From Rubinisphaera italica (GTDB taxonomy: Bacteria; Planctomycetota; Planctomycetia; Planctomycetales; Planctomycetaceae): 64,000 nucleotides of DNA. The position numbers and the translations under genes were made by a program. Of the stretch, positions 35,431 through 44,987 are shown one piece after another (the first letter of the stretch is position 1; each line of letters opens with the position of its first letter). The notes beneath the pieces were generated by a model. That model did no database searches and was not told where the DNA came from. It worked only from the letters and a program-made list of their open reading frames with translations. The stretch spans positions 1,514,728 through 1,578,727 of the forward strand of contig NZ_SJPG01000001.1 in NCBI RefSeq assembly GCF_007859715.1, in the 5' to 3' direction.

Positions 35431-36348
35431 ATGTCGTTGGACTGGATTAATTACCATCACTTGCTGTATTTCTGGACGATAGCCAAAGAGGGTAGTATAT
35501 CTGCAGCCTGTCAGAAGCTTCATCTGGCGCAGCCGACAATCAGTGGGCAGCTTAAAAAGCTTGAAACACAAATCAACGGAAAATTGTTTGATCGAACTGG
35601 TAGAAATCTCGTCCTGACAGATCTCGGCCAGACGGTTTTCAAATATGCCGATGAGATGTTTACGGTGGGACAGGAATTGATTGAAGTCCTGAAAGGTCAG
35701 CCTAGCGGTCGCCCATTAAGATTTCACGTCGGTGTTCCAGAAGTCCTGCCCAAGTTAATCGTTTTTCGACTACTCAAGCCTCTAATGGATATGGAAGATG
35801 AAATTCAATTGATTTGTCATGAAGGATCTCAGGATCAACTCCTGACAATGCTCGCAGCACACGAACTGGATGTTGTATTTTCCGATTCACCAGCTGCATC
35901 ATTGATCAAGGTCAAAGCCTTCAATCATCACCTCGGTGCCTCCCGGATAGGACTGTTCGGGACAAAACAGTTGATTAGAAAATATGGAAACAATTTCCCG
36001 GAAGAATTTTCTGGGGCACCGCTTCTGTTGCCAGGTGAAGGAACGGCCTTGAGAAGGTCAATTGATCACTGGTTGAGAGAGTCGGATCTGCATGTCAATG
36101 TCAGGGGAGAATTTGATGATACGGCACTCATGAAAGTCTTTGCGGAATCAGGTGTGGGTTTTATTGCGGCCCCGTTAGTCATTCAAAAAGAAATCGCTCG
36201 ACAATTTTCACTTGAGCTGATCAAAGTATTACCAAACGCCAAAGAAGAATTTTATGCCATCTCTGTCGAAAGGCGTATCAGGCACCCTGCGGTGGTGAAA
36301 ATTTCTGAAATTGCTAAACAGCAACTTTTTGTCACCAAAAGCAGTTAG
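35431..36348 (+). CDS. nhaR: LysR-family transcriptional activator, NhaR-like
   Basis: 305 residues. The N-terminal winged helix (INYHHLLYFWTIAKEGSISA, then LHLAQPTISGQLKKLE) is the NhaR signature, followed by a typical LysR effector domain (RPLRFHVGVPEVLPKLIVFRL ... ALMKVFAESGVGFIAAPLVI). In Enterobacteria NhaR activates a Na+/H+ antiporter gene in response to sodium; no nhaA-type gene is in this window, so the target is unknown. It stands alone downstream of the ABC-like/HlyD/TolC set on the same strand, at 645 bp distance. The regulator is full length with no odd features. Confidence 0.88.
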   Translation: MSLDWINYHHLLYFWTIAKEGSISAACQKLHLAQPTISGQLKKLETQINGKLFDRTGRNLVLTDLGQTVFKYADEMFTVGQELIEVLKGQPSGRPLRFHVGVPEVLPKLIVFRLLKPLMDMEDEIQLICHEGSQDQLLTMLAAHELDVVFSDSPAASLIKVKAFNHHLGASRIGLFGTKQLIRKYGNNFPEEFSGAPLLLPGEGTALRRSIDHWLRESDLHVNVRGEFDDTALMKVFAESGVGFIAAPLVIQKEIARQFSLELIKVLPNAKEEFYAISVERRIRHPAVVKISEIAKQQLFVTKSS

Positions 36349-36660
36349 GCATCTTTTTGGTGTCAATGCGCCGTATTCAACGCTTTCAGAATTTTCCAAA
36401 GGATGTTGTATAATATCCGGTTTGCTCATTCAGACGTGAATCAAGCCAACTGTTATGTGAAACATCGTCATAATCGTTACGTCCAGACGATCCATCAGGC
36501 TTCGGGCATTGGAATGTGGGATCGATCTCAACCATTATGACAATCGTGCCGAAAGTATTAGTGGACCGTGCCGCTTGAAATTACTGCAAATCCCATTTTG
36601 TCATTGCGTAATATGCAACGGCGATCTGGTTTTGCATTCTAGTCCATTCAGCGAGCCGTT
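36349..36660. other. Intergenic region upstream of the copper-type efflux operon
   Basis: About 310 bp. It should contain the promoter of the TolC-like/CusB/CusA cluster. No MerR-type or CopY-type operator and no clear promoter was recognised; an overlapping small frame (36509-36763) runs into the TolC-like gene and is not called. Confidence 0.35.
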
Positions 36661-38136
36661 ATGCCTGTACGATTTCTGTATTTCGTTCTCCTATTGGGGA
36701 TCGCAGGCTGTTCAGCTTCCGGAAAACAGAATTCCGTCGTCTCTGACGAAAATCCTCGCGTGATGCCTCCTGATAGTGTGGTCGCCTCTGCTGAAGACTC
36801 CTCCAGCATTACCCTGGTCGGATTGAAAGAAGACTCTCCGCCACAGCAGATACAAACCACTGAAACACTATCAATTGATGAAGCTTTTTCAATTAATGAA
36901 AATGCTTCAACTTCTCTTTCAGATTCACATTCTGAGCGGATTTTTCTGGAGTCACTCGCTGTCGATCAGAATCCGAAACTGATCCGACTCTATCGGGAAT
37001 ACCAGGCTGCTGCTTCACGTTCGCATTATGTCGACAAACTCCCGGATCCCAAACTGGGCGCCAATGTTTTTGGTAATCCGATTGAAACAGCTTCGGGATC
37101 TCAGCAAGCCAACATGTCTCTCAGTCAGACAATTCCCTGGCTTTCCCGATTAAACGCCGAGCAGCAACGGGCCTGCTTTGAGGCGATGGCTATTCGTGCG
37201 GAGTATGCAGCCGAGCGATTGCGCGTGATCGCAGCCGTGCAAACACAATGGGCCAGGCTGTATCTGATTGAACAGCAGATTGAAATCACACAGGCGAATC
37301 AATTGCTACTGGAATCTCTGATTGATGTGGCGAATTCGAGAGTCTCCATCGGAAAAGCCAGTCAGGGAGATGTTCTGCTTGCTACTGTGGAATACTCGAA
37401 ACTTGAAGAACAGTTGCTGGTCTTTCGTCAGCAAAAGCAGTCTGTTGTTTCCGAGTTGAATCGGCTGACTGGACGACCAGCAGGCACGCCAATTAAACCT
37501 CCAGCGAAGCTCGATATCCTCAAGCCCGAGTGGTCGCTTCAGGAAGTGACTCAGATCGCATTGAATGAGCAGCCCGAAATTCAAGCGGCTCATTTGCGTA
37601 CTCAGGCCACCGAGTGGGGAATTGAAGTGGCTCGACTGATGAGACGTCCTGAATTCATGATTTCGGCCAGTTACTTCATTACAGATGATAATCGTCCCCC
37701 CAGCCCGTTCGTCAACGTCGGAGAAGATCCCTGGGCGCTGGGGGCTCAGGTCAGCATTCCGATCTGGCGGGATAAGTATGATGCGATAAAGAATGAAGCC
37801 GGATGGAAGCATCAGGCGGCTCACAATAGCGTTCAGGAGTTGTTGAATCGATATGATGCCATGCTGCTCGATCTGGTGACGGAATCCCAACGAGCGGCTG
37901 AAACCGCCAATTTGTATAAGAGCTCGATTCTCCCACAAGCCGAACAAACATTGGCAGCCGACCAGGATGCTTACATCAATGGTGTCGTCGAGTTTGATCG
38001 CGTTATTCGCGACTATCGGAATCTGTTCACGCTCGAATTGGGGTATCATAAAGCCATCAGCGACCTGACCATCGCCAATGCCAAGATTCAACAAGCGGCC
38101 GGTGTCCCGGTACCGCTTAAGCATGCCGCACCGTAA
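36661..38136 (+). CDS. TolC-family outer-membrane lipoprotein (CusC-like)
   Basis: 491 residues. Signal sequence with lipobox GIAGC (Cys17), then an unstructured Ser/Glu-rich linker to about residue 100, then an outer-membrane efflux protein fold: YREYQAAASRSHYVDKLPDPKLG near the start of the first repeat, and matching second-half helices. The family exports metals or drugs as the outer channel of RND systems. It opens a same-strand cluster with two Cys/His-rich exported proteins, a CusB-like adaptor and a CusA-like pump, so copper or silver export is the likely job. Confidence 0.87.
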   Translation: MPVRFLYFVLLLGIAGCSASGKQNSVVSDENPRVMPPDSVVASAEDSSSITLVGLKEDSPPQQIQTTETLSIDEAFSINENASTSLSDSHSERIFLESLAVDQNPKLIRLYREYQAAASRSHYVDKLPDPKLGANVFGNPIETASGSQQANMSLSQTIPWLSRLNAEQQRACFEAMAIRAEYAAERLRVIAAVQTQWARLYLIEQQIEITQANQLLLESLIDVANSRVSIGKASQGDVLLATVEYSKLEEQLLVFRQQKQSVVSELNRLTGRPAGTPIKPPAKLDILKPEWSLQEVTQIALNEQPEIQAAHLRTQATEWGIEVARLMRRPEFMISASYFITDDNRPPSPFVNVGEDPWALGAQVSIPIWRDKYDAIKNEAGWKHQAAHNSVQELLNRYDAMLLDLVTESQRAAETANLYKSSILPQAEQTLAADQDAYINGVVEFDRVIRDYRNLFTLELGYHKAISDLTIANAKIQQAAGVPVPLKHAAP

Positions 38137-38287
38137 TCATCACGCATTGACGACATTGCAATTCTCTTTCAACGACACTACGGACATCATGTCATGTTGA
38201 AAACATTATGTATGAGCCCTCTGTCTATAACATGAAAGCGATCTGGTTACGGCAGGAAGTGCTGGCGGTGTAATTCACTCTTGCCTG

Positions 38288-38809
38288 TTGACAGTTGGGA
38301 TTCGGCAGATACGATTCAGAAAGGTACGAAACTCTTTCTGCAGGTATTTTGTGAACTGGTCTCGCTACATCACTGGCTCCCTCACAGCATTGATGCTGCT
38401 TGTGCAAGCAGTATTCCCTGCGCAAGCTGCGGTATGTCATTGTTCAGAGTCGGGGCAAATCTGCTGTGCCAACCCGGAAGCGTCCAGCTGTTGTTGTCAA
38501 AAGCAGGGATCTCCAAACAGTCCTGCGGGGTGTTCTCATTGTCAGAAAACGTCTGAGCATGAGGCAACATCAGGCTTGCAGGTAGATTCTATTTGTCATT
38601 GCGGAGATGCGGAACCGCTCTCTGTTCCCCCAGTCAATTCTTCCACGACTCCAACGAGCGATCAGCTCTCCAGTGTTTTGGGAATGTTATTACCGAATGT
38701 CGAATCAACGACATTGATTCAGATGAATTCCATCCGCTCATTTGTGATGGAAAATCAAACGATATTGCCGGGATTTCGGCAAATTGTTTTTTGTGTCTGG
38801 CAAACTTAA
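38288..38809 (+). CDS. Small exported cysteine-rich protein of the copper-efflux cluster
   Basis: 173 residues from the TTG at 38288; a GTG at 38351 gives a shorter, more usual signal peptide (YITGSLTALMLLVQAVFPAQA) and may be the true start. Just after the predicted cleavage site lie eleven cysteines within about 60 residues, in pairs and triplets: VCHC, ICC, SCCC, GCSHC, ICHC. The remainder is Ser/Thr-rich and ends in a hydrophobic segment. No known family is recognised. Its position between a CusC-like channel gene and a YHS-type lipoprotein gene suggests an exported metal (probably Cu or Ag) scavenger, but disulphide-linked structural roles are possible. Confidence 0.65.
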   Translation: MTVGIRQIRFRKVRNSFCRYFVNWSRYITGSLTALMLLVQAVFPAQAAVCHCSESGQICCANPEASSCCCQKQGSPNSPAGCSHCQKTSEHEATSGLQVDSICHCGDAEPLSVPPVNSSTTPTSDQLSSVLGMLLPNVESTTLIQMNSIRSFVMENQTILPGFRQIVFCVWQT

Positions 38810-38926
38810 ACACTGATACTACTGCTTCATGTGACGACAGTCTTATGTTGAGATCTGTCTTCCGCTCTTACTGAATTTCGGGCTTCCGGTCCGTCAAATT
38901 ACCTCATTTATTGCAAGGATTTTGCC

Positions 38927-39280
38927 ATGCGCAGTTCTATTTTTCTGATGATTCTCTCGACCGCAGTCATTGGCTGCACTCAAGCTGACACTCCTCCCAC
39001 GAATCCTCCTGCTGGAGATTCGACCATGGGAGAGCATGACCATGACGATCACGACCATGGTATGGAGATGTCGGGTTTCAAAACCGCCAACGAATATTGC
39101 CCGATTATGGGGGGCAAAGTGACCGCCGAAGGAGGCATGACAGAATGGAATGGCAAGACCATTGGTTTCTGCTGCGACGGCTGTGACGAGAAATGGGAGG
39201 CTCTCTCCGATGAAGAGAAAGCCGCCAAGTTGGCTGCAGCTCAGGAAAAAGAGCACAAAGATGCTGATACTGCTTCCTGA
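38927..39280 (+). CDS. His-rich lipoprotein with YHS-like metal-binding domain
   Basis: 117 residues. Lipobox VIGC (Cys17), then a His/Asp/Met-rich stretch, GEHDHDDHDHGMEM (about 35-48), then a YHS-like domain: EYCPIMGGKV, NGKTIGFCCDGCDEKWEAL, typical of copper-associated TRASH/YHS proteins that bind metal through cysteines. The tail is Lys/Ala/Glu-rich. It is anchored in a membrane facing the periplasm and sits just before the CusB-like gene. A metal-capture or metallochaperone role feeding the RND pump is the likely reading. A long hairpin separates it from cusB (39310-39375). Confidence 0.85.
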   Translation: MRSSIFLMILSTAVIGCTQADTPPTNPPAGDSTMGEHDHDDHDHGMEMSGFKTANEYCPIMGGKVTAEGGMTEWNGKTIGFCCDGCDEKWEALSDEEKAAKLAAAQEKEHKDADTAS

Positions 39281-39309
39281 GTGAAAATCAAATGAAGATT
39301 TGATGCGTC

Positions 39310-39375
39310 GAGCGACTGGCTGGGACCTTTCCCGGCACGGTCCAAAGCTGGTTTTGTGTTTTCAGTCAGTCGCTC
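39310..39375 (+). promoter_or_regulatory. Intercistronic hairpin before the CusB-like gene
   Basis: GAGCGACTGGCTG at 39310-39322 pairs with CAGTCAGTCGCTC at 39363-39375: thirteen base pairs including one G-U. A shorter inner stem (GGGACC/GGTCC) may stack inside. There is no T-run of terminator length directly after it; the next gene starts 36 bp downstream. It could stabilise or process the message, or act as a partial attenuator that sets adaptor/pump level relative to the upstream proteins. Confidence 0.6.
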
Positions 39376-39411
39376 CTTTCCTTCACGTTTATCGTTTCTA
39401 AGAGCAGAATC

Positions 39412-41466
39412 ATGAACAGCACATCCATTGACAACAACTCATCTGGAGAGCGGCCTCAGCAAGCGGCTCGTTCGCGGGGATGGTGGATTTTGCGGTTCTT
39501 GAATGTGGGATTATTTTTCGCAGCAGGCATTTTGCTGATCCTGTTACTGGGACTGGCTCAACGAACAGGTTGGATTCAATCTGGAAGTTTTGGTGCAGGG
39601 GGGAACTCGGCTGGAAACTCTCAGAAGAGTTACACCTGCCCGATGCACCCTCAGATTCGCCAGCCCGGAGAAGGTCGTTGTCCCATTTGTGGAATGGCGT
39701 TAGTTCCCGCTGCGAAAACAGGAGAGGACTTGGATGAATTTGCAGTCAACATTGAACCGGCTCAACGCCGTCTGGCGAATATTCAGACTGCCGAAGTCCA
39801 GCAGCAGACGGTTTCAAGTTTTCTGAATACGATTGGTGAAATTCAAATCGATGAAAGCCGCGAAGCGACGATTGCTTCTTACATAGATGGGCGAGTCGAG
39901 CGTCTGTTTGCAGACTACACAGGAGTAGAGGTTCAGGAGGGGGATCATCTGGCAGTCGTCTACAGTCCTCAATTGTATGCGGCCCAGGTTGAATATCTGG
40001 AATCCAAACGAGCCTTGCAAAAAAGTAGTAATTCGGTTCTGGAGTCTGTACGGGATGCTCAAACCCGGTTAGCCGAAAACTCTCGGCAACGACTTGTCGA
40101 GCTTGGTATGACAGACGAACAACTGACCGAACTGGAAACCACGAACAAAGCTCAATCCCGGCTCACCATTTTTGCCCCGATCGGTGGGACAGTAATCGAG
40201 AAACTGGCCGAGGAAGGCAAATATCTTTCTGCTGGAGAGCCTATCTACCGGATTGCAAATCTCTCAACCGTCTGGCTGATGCTCGAACTCTATCCGGAAG
40301 ATGCCTCCCGGATTCGCTTCGGACAAATTGTGGAAGCCGAGTTGACCTCTTTGCCTGGCGAAACTCGCACAGGTCGAGTCGCATTTATCGATCCCACTGT
40401 TAATGAACAGAGCCGGACGGTAGGGGTACGTGTCGAATTCAGCAATGAAGAAGGACGGTTGCGTCCCGGCGATTATGCCAAGGCTCAACTGACAATTCCG
40501 ATTGGTCCTCAAGGAACAGTTTATGATGAAGGACTTGCGGGAAAATGGATCAGTCCGATGCATCCACAAATTATTCGAGAAGAGCCGGGGGAATGCCCTA
40601 TTTGCGGAATGAAGCTCGTTCCAACATCACGCTATGGATATGCCGATCAACCAGTCGCTCAACCGAAATCCGTCGTTATTCCACGCTCTGCCTTATTAAT
40701 GGCAGGCAACGACAGTGTCGTCTATGTGGAAACAGAACCGGGACGATTTGAATTACGCAGCGTTGTTCTTGGAAACATTTTGAAAGAACAGGCAATCGTC
40801 CTGGAAGGATTGAAGGTTGGCGAACAGGTTGCCACCTCTGGTAATTTCCTCATTGATTCGCAAATGCAACTGGCTGGCAAACCAAGCTTGATTAATCCAA
40901 CTCGCTATACCGTAAAACCCAAAGAGAATTTCCGTAACACTCCGATGCAGTTCGAAGAAATCAACGTCGCTAAGATTGAAGGGGCGACTGGAGAAAAACT
41001 CGAACAGCTCTATCAATCTTATTTCGAGGTACAAAAAACATATTCCGAGGACAAGCTTCCGCAAGAATCGTCAGTCTCAATATTGTCACAACTGGCAGCA
41101 GAACTTTCACAGGACGAATCCCTGAACGATGAGGTTAAACAGCAGATTGAGATCATCGCTGAGAATAGTCCCCATCTGAATCATTTGGAACTTGAAGCTT
41201 CCCGTCAGAAATTCAAACAGATCAGTCATGTGATATTAACTCTCTCCACCAAGGTCCGAGGAGAGCAGGCCAGGCAGTCCTTTCAGCATTTCTTTTGCCC
41301 GATGGTTAAGCAAGGGGAAGGGGACTGGCTTCAATCAGAAGGGCAATTACGAAATCCCTATTACGGTGAAGAAATGCTTCGTTGTGGCGAATTAGTAAGG
41401 ACCATCCCAATTACTGATGAAGCCAATAACTCGGAGAAGACGAACGAGAAATCTGAGCAGGAATGA
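39412..41466 (+). CDS. cusB: CusB-like RND adaptor with two heavy-metal-binding domains and a DUF3347-like C-terminus
   Basis: 684 residues, well above the ~400 of E. coli CusB. A membrane anchor (about 30-50) is followed by a first heavy-metal-binding domain, YTCPMHPQ ... GRCPICGMALVP (C76, H79, C90, C93). The adaptor core (lipoyl, hairpin, beta-barrel) spans ~110-370. A second copy of the metal domain is embedded at 377-403 (SPMHPQ ... GECPICGMKLVP) with its first cysteine replaced by serine (S381). After the membrane-proximal domain comes a DUF3347-like copper-binding region (~508-665) with FFCPM (C629) and NPYYGEEMLRCGE (C658). Three potential metal sites suggest that the adaptor itself collects Cu/Ag for the pump, as CusB does. 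The CusA-like gene follows 60 bp later. Confidence 0.88.
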   Translation: MNSTSIDNNSSGERPQQAARSRGWWILRFLNVGLFFAAGILLILLLGLAQRTGWIQSGSFGAGGNSAGNSQKSYTCPMHPQIRQPGEGRCPICGMALVPAAKTGEDLDEFAVNIEPAQRRLANIQTAEVQQQTVSSFLNTIGEIQIDESREATIASYIDGRVERLFADYTGVEVQEGDHLAVVYSPQLYAAQVEYLESKRALQKSSNSVLESVRDAQTRLAENSRQRLVELGMTDEQLTELETTNKAQSRLTIFAPIGGTVIEKLAEEGKYLSAGEPIYRIANLSTVWLMLELYPEDASRIRFGQIVEAELTSLPGETRTGRVAFIDPTVNEQSRTVGVRVEFSNEEGRLRPGDYAKAQLTIPIGPQGTVYDEGLAGKWISPMHPQIIREEPGECPICGMKLVPTSRYGYADQPVAQPKSVVIPRSALLMAGNDSVVYVETEPGRFELRSVVLGNILKEQAIVLEGLKVGEQVATSGNFLIDSQMQLAGKPSLINPTRYTVKPKENFRNTPMQFEEINVAKIEGATGEKLEQLYQSYFEVQKTYSEDKLPQESSVSILSQLAAELSQDESLNDEVKQQIEIIAENSPHLNHLELEASRQKFKQISHVILTLSTKVRGEQARQSFQHFFCPMVKQGEGDWLQSEGQLRNPYYGEEMLRCGELVRTIPITDEANNSEKTNEKSEQE

Positions 41467-41528
41467 CCATTCTGCTAGTAGTGACAGATAAGGCATCGAG
41501 TAAAAAACACGAGTATTGATTGAATCGA

Positions 41529-44500
41529 ATGTTAAAGGCACTGATCTCATTTTGTATTCGCGAACCGATCATCATGCTCGTCCTGGCCATCATTGGAGTG
41601 AGTTATGGATGGTATGCCGTGCAGCATGTCCCGATCGATGCGATTCCCAATATCGGCGAGAATCAGGTGATCGTCTTCACCGCCTGGCCAGGTCGCTCCC
41701 CGAAAGATATTGAGGATCAGGTCACTTATCCACTCTCAGTCGCTCTGTTGGCCGTTCCGGATGCAGAGTCCGTGCGCGGCAAAAGTCTTTTCGGATACAG
41801 CTTTGTTCAAGTGACATTCAAAGACAGTACAGATTTTTATTGGGCACGCTCCCGAGTTGCCGAACAATTAGGAACCGCTGGAGCGATGCTCCCTGATGGT
41901 GTTGTCCCTACGCTCGGTCCAGATGCCACAGGATTAGGACAGGTTCTGTATTATGTTCTGGAACCCACAGACGACACGAATCTGGCCGAACTTCGCAGCC
42001 TGCAGGATTTCGTCGTCAAATATGAACTGCAAGCGGTTCCCGGGGTGAGTGAAGTCGCCAGTGTCGGTGGGTATGTGCGGCAGTATCAAATTGAGATCGA
42101 TCCTGACAAACTCCGTTTTCACAATGTTCCCCTGGATCAACTTGTGGAAGCCGTTAAGAAATCGAATGTTGATGTTGGCGCGAAAACTGTGGAATCCGGT
42201 GGGATGGAATACATCATCCGCGGCCGCGGTTTCATTGGAGCCGATCAAGATCCTGCACAGGCTGTTGAAGATATCGAAGAAACAGTCGTTCGTTCACAAG
42301 ACGGTATCCCGCTGCGAATCCGCGACCTGGGTCATGTCCAATTGGGCCCAGAGTTTCGCAGGGGTGCTATAGATCTCAACGGATCCGAAGCAGTTGGCGG
42401 CGTTGTAGTGATGCGATTCGGAGAAAATCCTCGCACAGTGATCGATCGTGTTAAAGCACGAATCAAACAGATTGAGCCAAGTTTGAATGGCGTTAAAGTA
42501 CGCATTATTTATGATCGTACCGGCTTGATTAACGAAACGATTTCCACACTCACTGAAGCCCTCACCCAGGAAGTGATGATCACTGCTCTGGTCATTCTGT
42601 TCTTTCTACTGCATCTTCGAGCCAGTCTGGTTGTGGCAATCACTTTACCAATTGCAGTCCTGTTTGCATTTGTTGCGATGTATCTCTTCGGGGTCGATGC
42701 CAATATCATGTCGTTGGCTGGAATCGCGATTGCTATTGGCACGATGGTCGACATGGGAATTATCGTTTCCGAAACGATTTACGATCGCCTGGCCGGCTGG
42801 GAACGAGAAGGGCGTCCCGGCGGTCGAGAACAGCGAGTTCAACTCATCAGCGAAGCTGCAGGTGAAGTGGCACCGGCGGTCCTGACTGCCGTCATGACAA
42901 CAGTCATCAGTTTCCTGCCCGTCTTTATGTTGACAGGGCGCGACTACAAGTTGTTTGCTCCACTGGCGTGGACGAAAACCTTTTCGATAATTGCCGCATT
43001 GATTGTGGCGATTACAATAGTGCCGCTGCTCAGTCGCGTGTTTTTGACTTCGACTCAATTGAAATTCAAATACCGCATTCTGTTCAGCCTCAGTTTCGGA
43101 ATTGTCGGAGCCTGGTTTGCTGGAATGATGGGACAAACCCTGGCTCACTCTTTCCATATTCCGTTCATTGTTTTCGTGGTCGGATCATCAATTTTGTCCT
43201 GTCTGGTAGGTTACTGGATTTTGGGAGAACGATTAAGGCCGGTGGACGAGAATCCCGTCAGTCGATTCATCCTCTGGATTTATAAACCAACATTACGCTT
43301 ATTTCTGAAATATAAATTCAGTTTCCTGAGTGTTCCTTTGCTCATTATGGCATTGGGAATTGGTGCCTGGATTGGATTGCCAACCATTCTTCAACCGCTC
43401 GAATCAGCATCGAAGACTCTCGGGGCCGATCTCAATCAAGTTCCCGGCTATGTCGATGCCAAACACACCATGACGGGACTAAAGTCCGATGACTGGATCG
43501 CACTGGACGAGGGGAGCTGGTTCTATATGCCAACTCTTTACCCTGCTGCCAGTTTTTCGCAGGCGATGGAGGTGTTGCAAACTCAGGATGCTCTCATTCG
43601 TGAAATTCCTGAAGTTGAAAATGTGCTGGGAAAAATTGGCCGCGTCGAATCCGCACTCGATCCTGCACCTGCAGCAATGATTGAAACGTATGTCATGCTC
43701 AAGCCCCAGTCTGAGTGGCGAGAGGGGGTTACGACTATGGACATCTGGGATCAAATCAATGCTGTCGCCACACTGCCAGGTGTGACTCCAGCGTCTCCCC
43801 TTCAGCCAATTGAAGGACGAGTCGTAATGCTGCAGAGTGGCATCAAAGCCTCAATGGCGATTCGCATTTATGGCTCCGATCTGGATGGACTTGCCAAGGC
43901 TTCCCTGCAGGTTTCTGAGTTTCTCAAAACCTTGCCACAGGTGAATGGGGGAACGGTCAATCCTGATATTGTTCTCGGAAAACCGTATGTCGAATTTGAA
44001 GTCAATCGGGAGGCCGCGGCTCGATATAACATGTCCACAGCAATGGTGAATCAGGTCATCGAAACGGCATTGGGTGGATCGAATATCACGACGACAATTG
44101 AAGGACGGGAACGATATCCCATTCGGGTTCGTTACGAGCGAAGCCTGCGGGAAAAACTTGACGAGCTCGATCGACTGCCAGTCGTTACGCATTCCGGGGA
44201 AGTTGTTCCCTTATCGATACTCTCGACAATGACAACCACCTGGGGGCCGGGAGTCATCAACAGTGAGGACGCCCGCCTTGTCGCTCACGTTTCATTTTCT
44301 CCCTCAGGATCACAGGGCGATCTGGAAACAGTTCAAGCTGTCGAGCAGGCATTACTTCAGGCACAGGAAGAAGGAACGCTCGAACTCCCGACCGGATATG
44401 CCTTGAAGCCGGTCGGTTCGTTTCAGAATCAAATCGAAGCCAATCAAAGACTGCTCTGGGTCATTCCTCTGGTGATTCTGGTCAACCTCTTCATTATTTA

Positions 44501-44987
44501 TCTTCAGTTTCGTCACATACCGATATCGATGGCCGTCTTTGCAGGAATCCCGGTTGCGTTTGCCGGTGGCATGATCTGTCTGGCGATCAATGCGATTGAA
44601 CTCAACACTGCAGTCTGGGTCGGTTTCATCGCTTTATTTGGAATTGCTATCGATGATGGAGTCGTGATGGCCACCTATCTCGACCAGGTTTTTACCCGCA
44701 AGCGACTGGCAACAATCGAAGACATCCGCGCTGCTACTTTGGAAGCCGGAATGAAGAGAATCCGCCCCTGCCTGATGACTACGTTCACCACAATCATTGC
44801 ACTCTTACCAATCATCTATTCGACCGGACGCGGATCAGACGTTGCCAAATCCATGGCCTGGCCCGTCATCGGAGGCATGACCGTCGAACTGCTGACATTA
44901 TTCGTCGTCCCCATTGTCTATTCAGGATTCAAAGAATTGAAAATGAACTTAGGATTGTCCGATCATCATTGGGAGGGTATGAAATAG
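41529..44987 (+). CDS. cusA: CusA-type copper/silver RND efflux pump (extended)
   Basis: About 1152 residues from the ATG at 41529 (a TTG three codons earlier is open). HME-RND signature segments: REPIIMLVLAIIGVSYGWYA at TM1, GRSPKDIEDQVTYPLS, and TM4 AIAIGTMVDMGIIVSETI with Asp411 and Glu418 (TTG numbering), resembling monovalent-metal pumps rather than the DFG type of the CzcA protein. It is ~100 residues longer than E. coli CusA: two extra hydrophobic segments (~518-568) are inserted after TM6, plus an insertion before WFYMPTLYP. Partner adaptor, channel and metal-binding accessory genes lie directly upstream, forming one operon of at least five genes. Confidence 0.9.
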   Translation: MLKALISFCIREPIIMLVLAIIGVSYGWYAVQHVPIDAIPNIGENQVIVFTAWPGRSPKDIEDQVTYPLSVALLAVPDAESVRGKSLFGYSFVQVTFKDSTDFYWARSRVAEQLGTAGAMLPDGVVPTLGPDATGLGQVLYYVLEPTDDTNLAELRSLQDFVVKYELQAVPGVSEVASVGGYVRQYQIEIDPDKLRFHNVPLDQLVEAVKKSNVDVGAKTVESGGMEYIIRGRGFIGADQDPAQAVEDIEETVVRSQDGIPLRIRDLGHVQLGPEFRRGAIDLNGSEAVGGVVVMRFGENPRTVIDRVKARIKQIEPSLNGVKVRIIYDRTGLINETISTLTEALTQEVMITALVILFFLLHLRASLVVAITLPIAVLFAFVAMYLFGVDANIMSLAGIAIAIGTMVDMGIIVSETIYDRLAGWEREGRPGGREQRVQLISEAAGEVAPAVLTAVMTTVISFLPVFMLTGRDYKLFAPLAWTKTFSIIAALIVAITIVPLLSRVFLTSTQLKFKYRILFSLSFGIVGAWFAGMMGQTLAHSFHIPFIVFVVGSSILSCLVGYWILGERLRPVDENPVSRFILWIYKPTLRLFLKYKFSFLSVPLLIMALGIGAWIGLPTILQPLESASKTLGADLNQVPGYVDAKHTMTGLKSDDWIALDEGSWFYMPTLYPAASFSQAMEVLQTQDALIREIPEVENVLGKIGRVESALDPAPAAMIETYVMLKPQSEWREGVTTMDIWDQINAVATLPGVTPASPLQPIEGRVVMLQSGIKASMAIRIYGSDLDGLAKASLQVSEFLKTLPQVNGGTVNPDIVLGKPYVEFEVNREAAARYNMSTAMVNQVIETALGGSNITTTIEGRERYPIRVRYERSLREKLDELDRLPVVTHSGEVVPLSILSTMTTTWGPGVINSEDARLVAHVSFSPSGSQGDLETVQAVEQALLQAQEEGTLELPTGYALKPVGSFQNQIEANQRLLWVIPLVILVNLFIIYLQFRHIPISMAVFAGIPVAFAGGMICLAINAIELNTAVWVGFIALFGIAIDDGVVMATYLDQVFTRKRLATIEDIRAATLEAGMKRIRPCLMTTFTTIIALLPIIYSTGRGSDVAKSMAWPVIGGMTVELLTLFVVPIVYSGFKELKMNLGLSDHHWEGMK

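Noticed and set aside
37306..38124. 272-codon minus-strand frame opposite the CusC-like gene
   Set aside because: The plus-strand gene has a lipobox and TolC-family repeats; the antisense frame has no recognisable family and follows from codon structure.
42645..43157. 170-codon minus-strand frame opposite cusA
   Set aside because: Antisense of transmembrane segments; His/Asn/Gln-rich composition typical of shadows.
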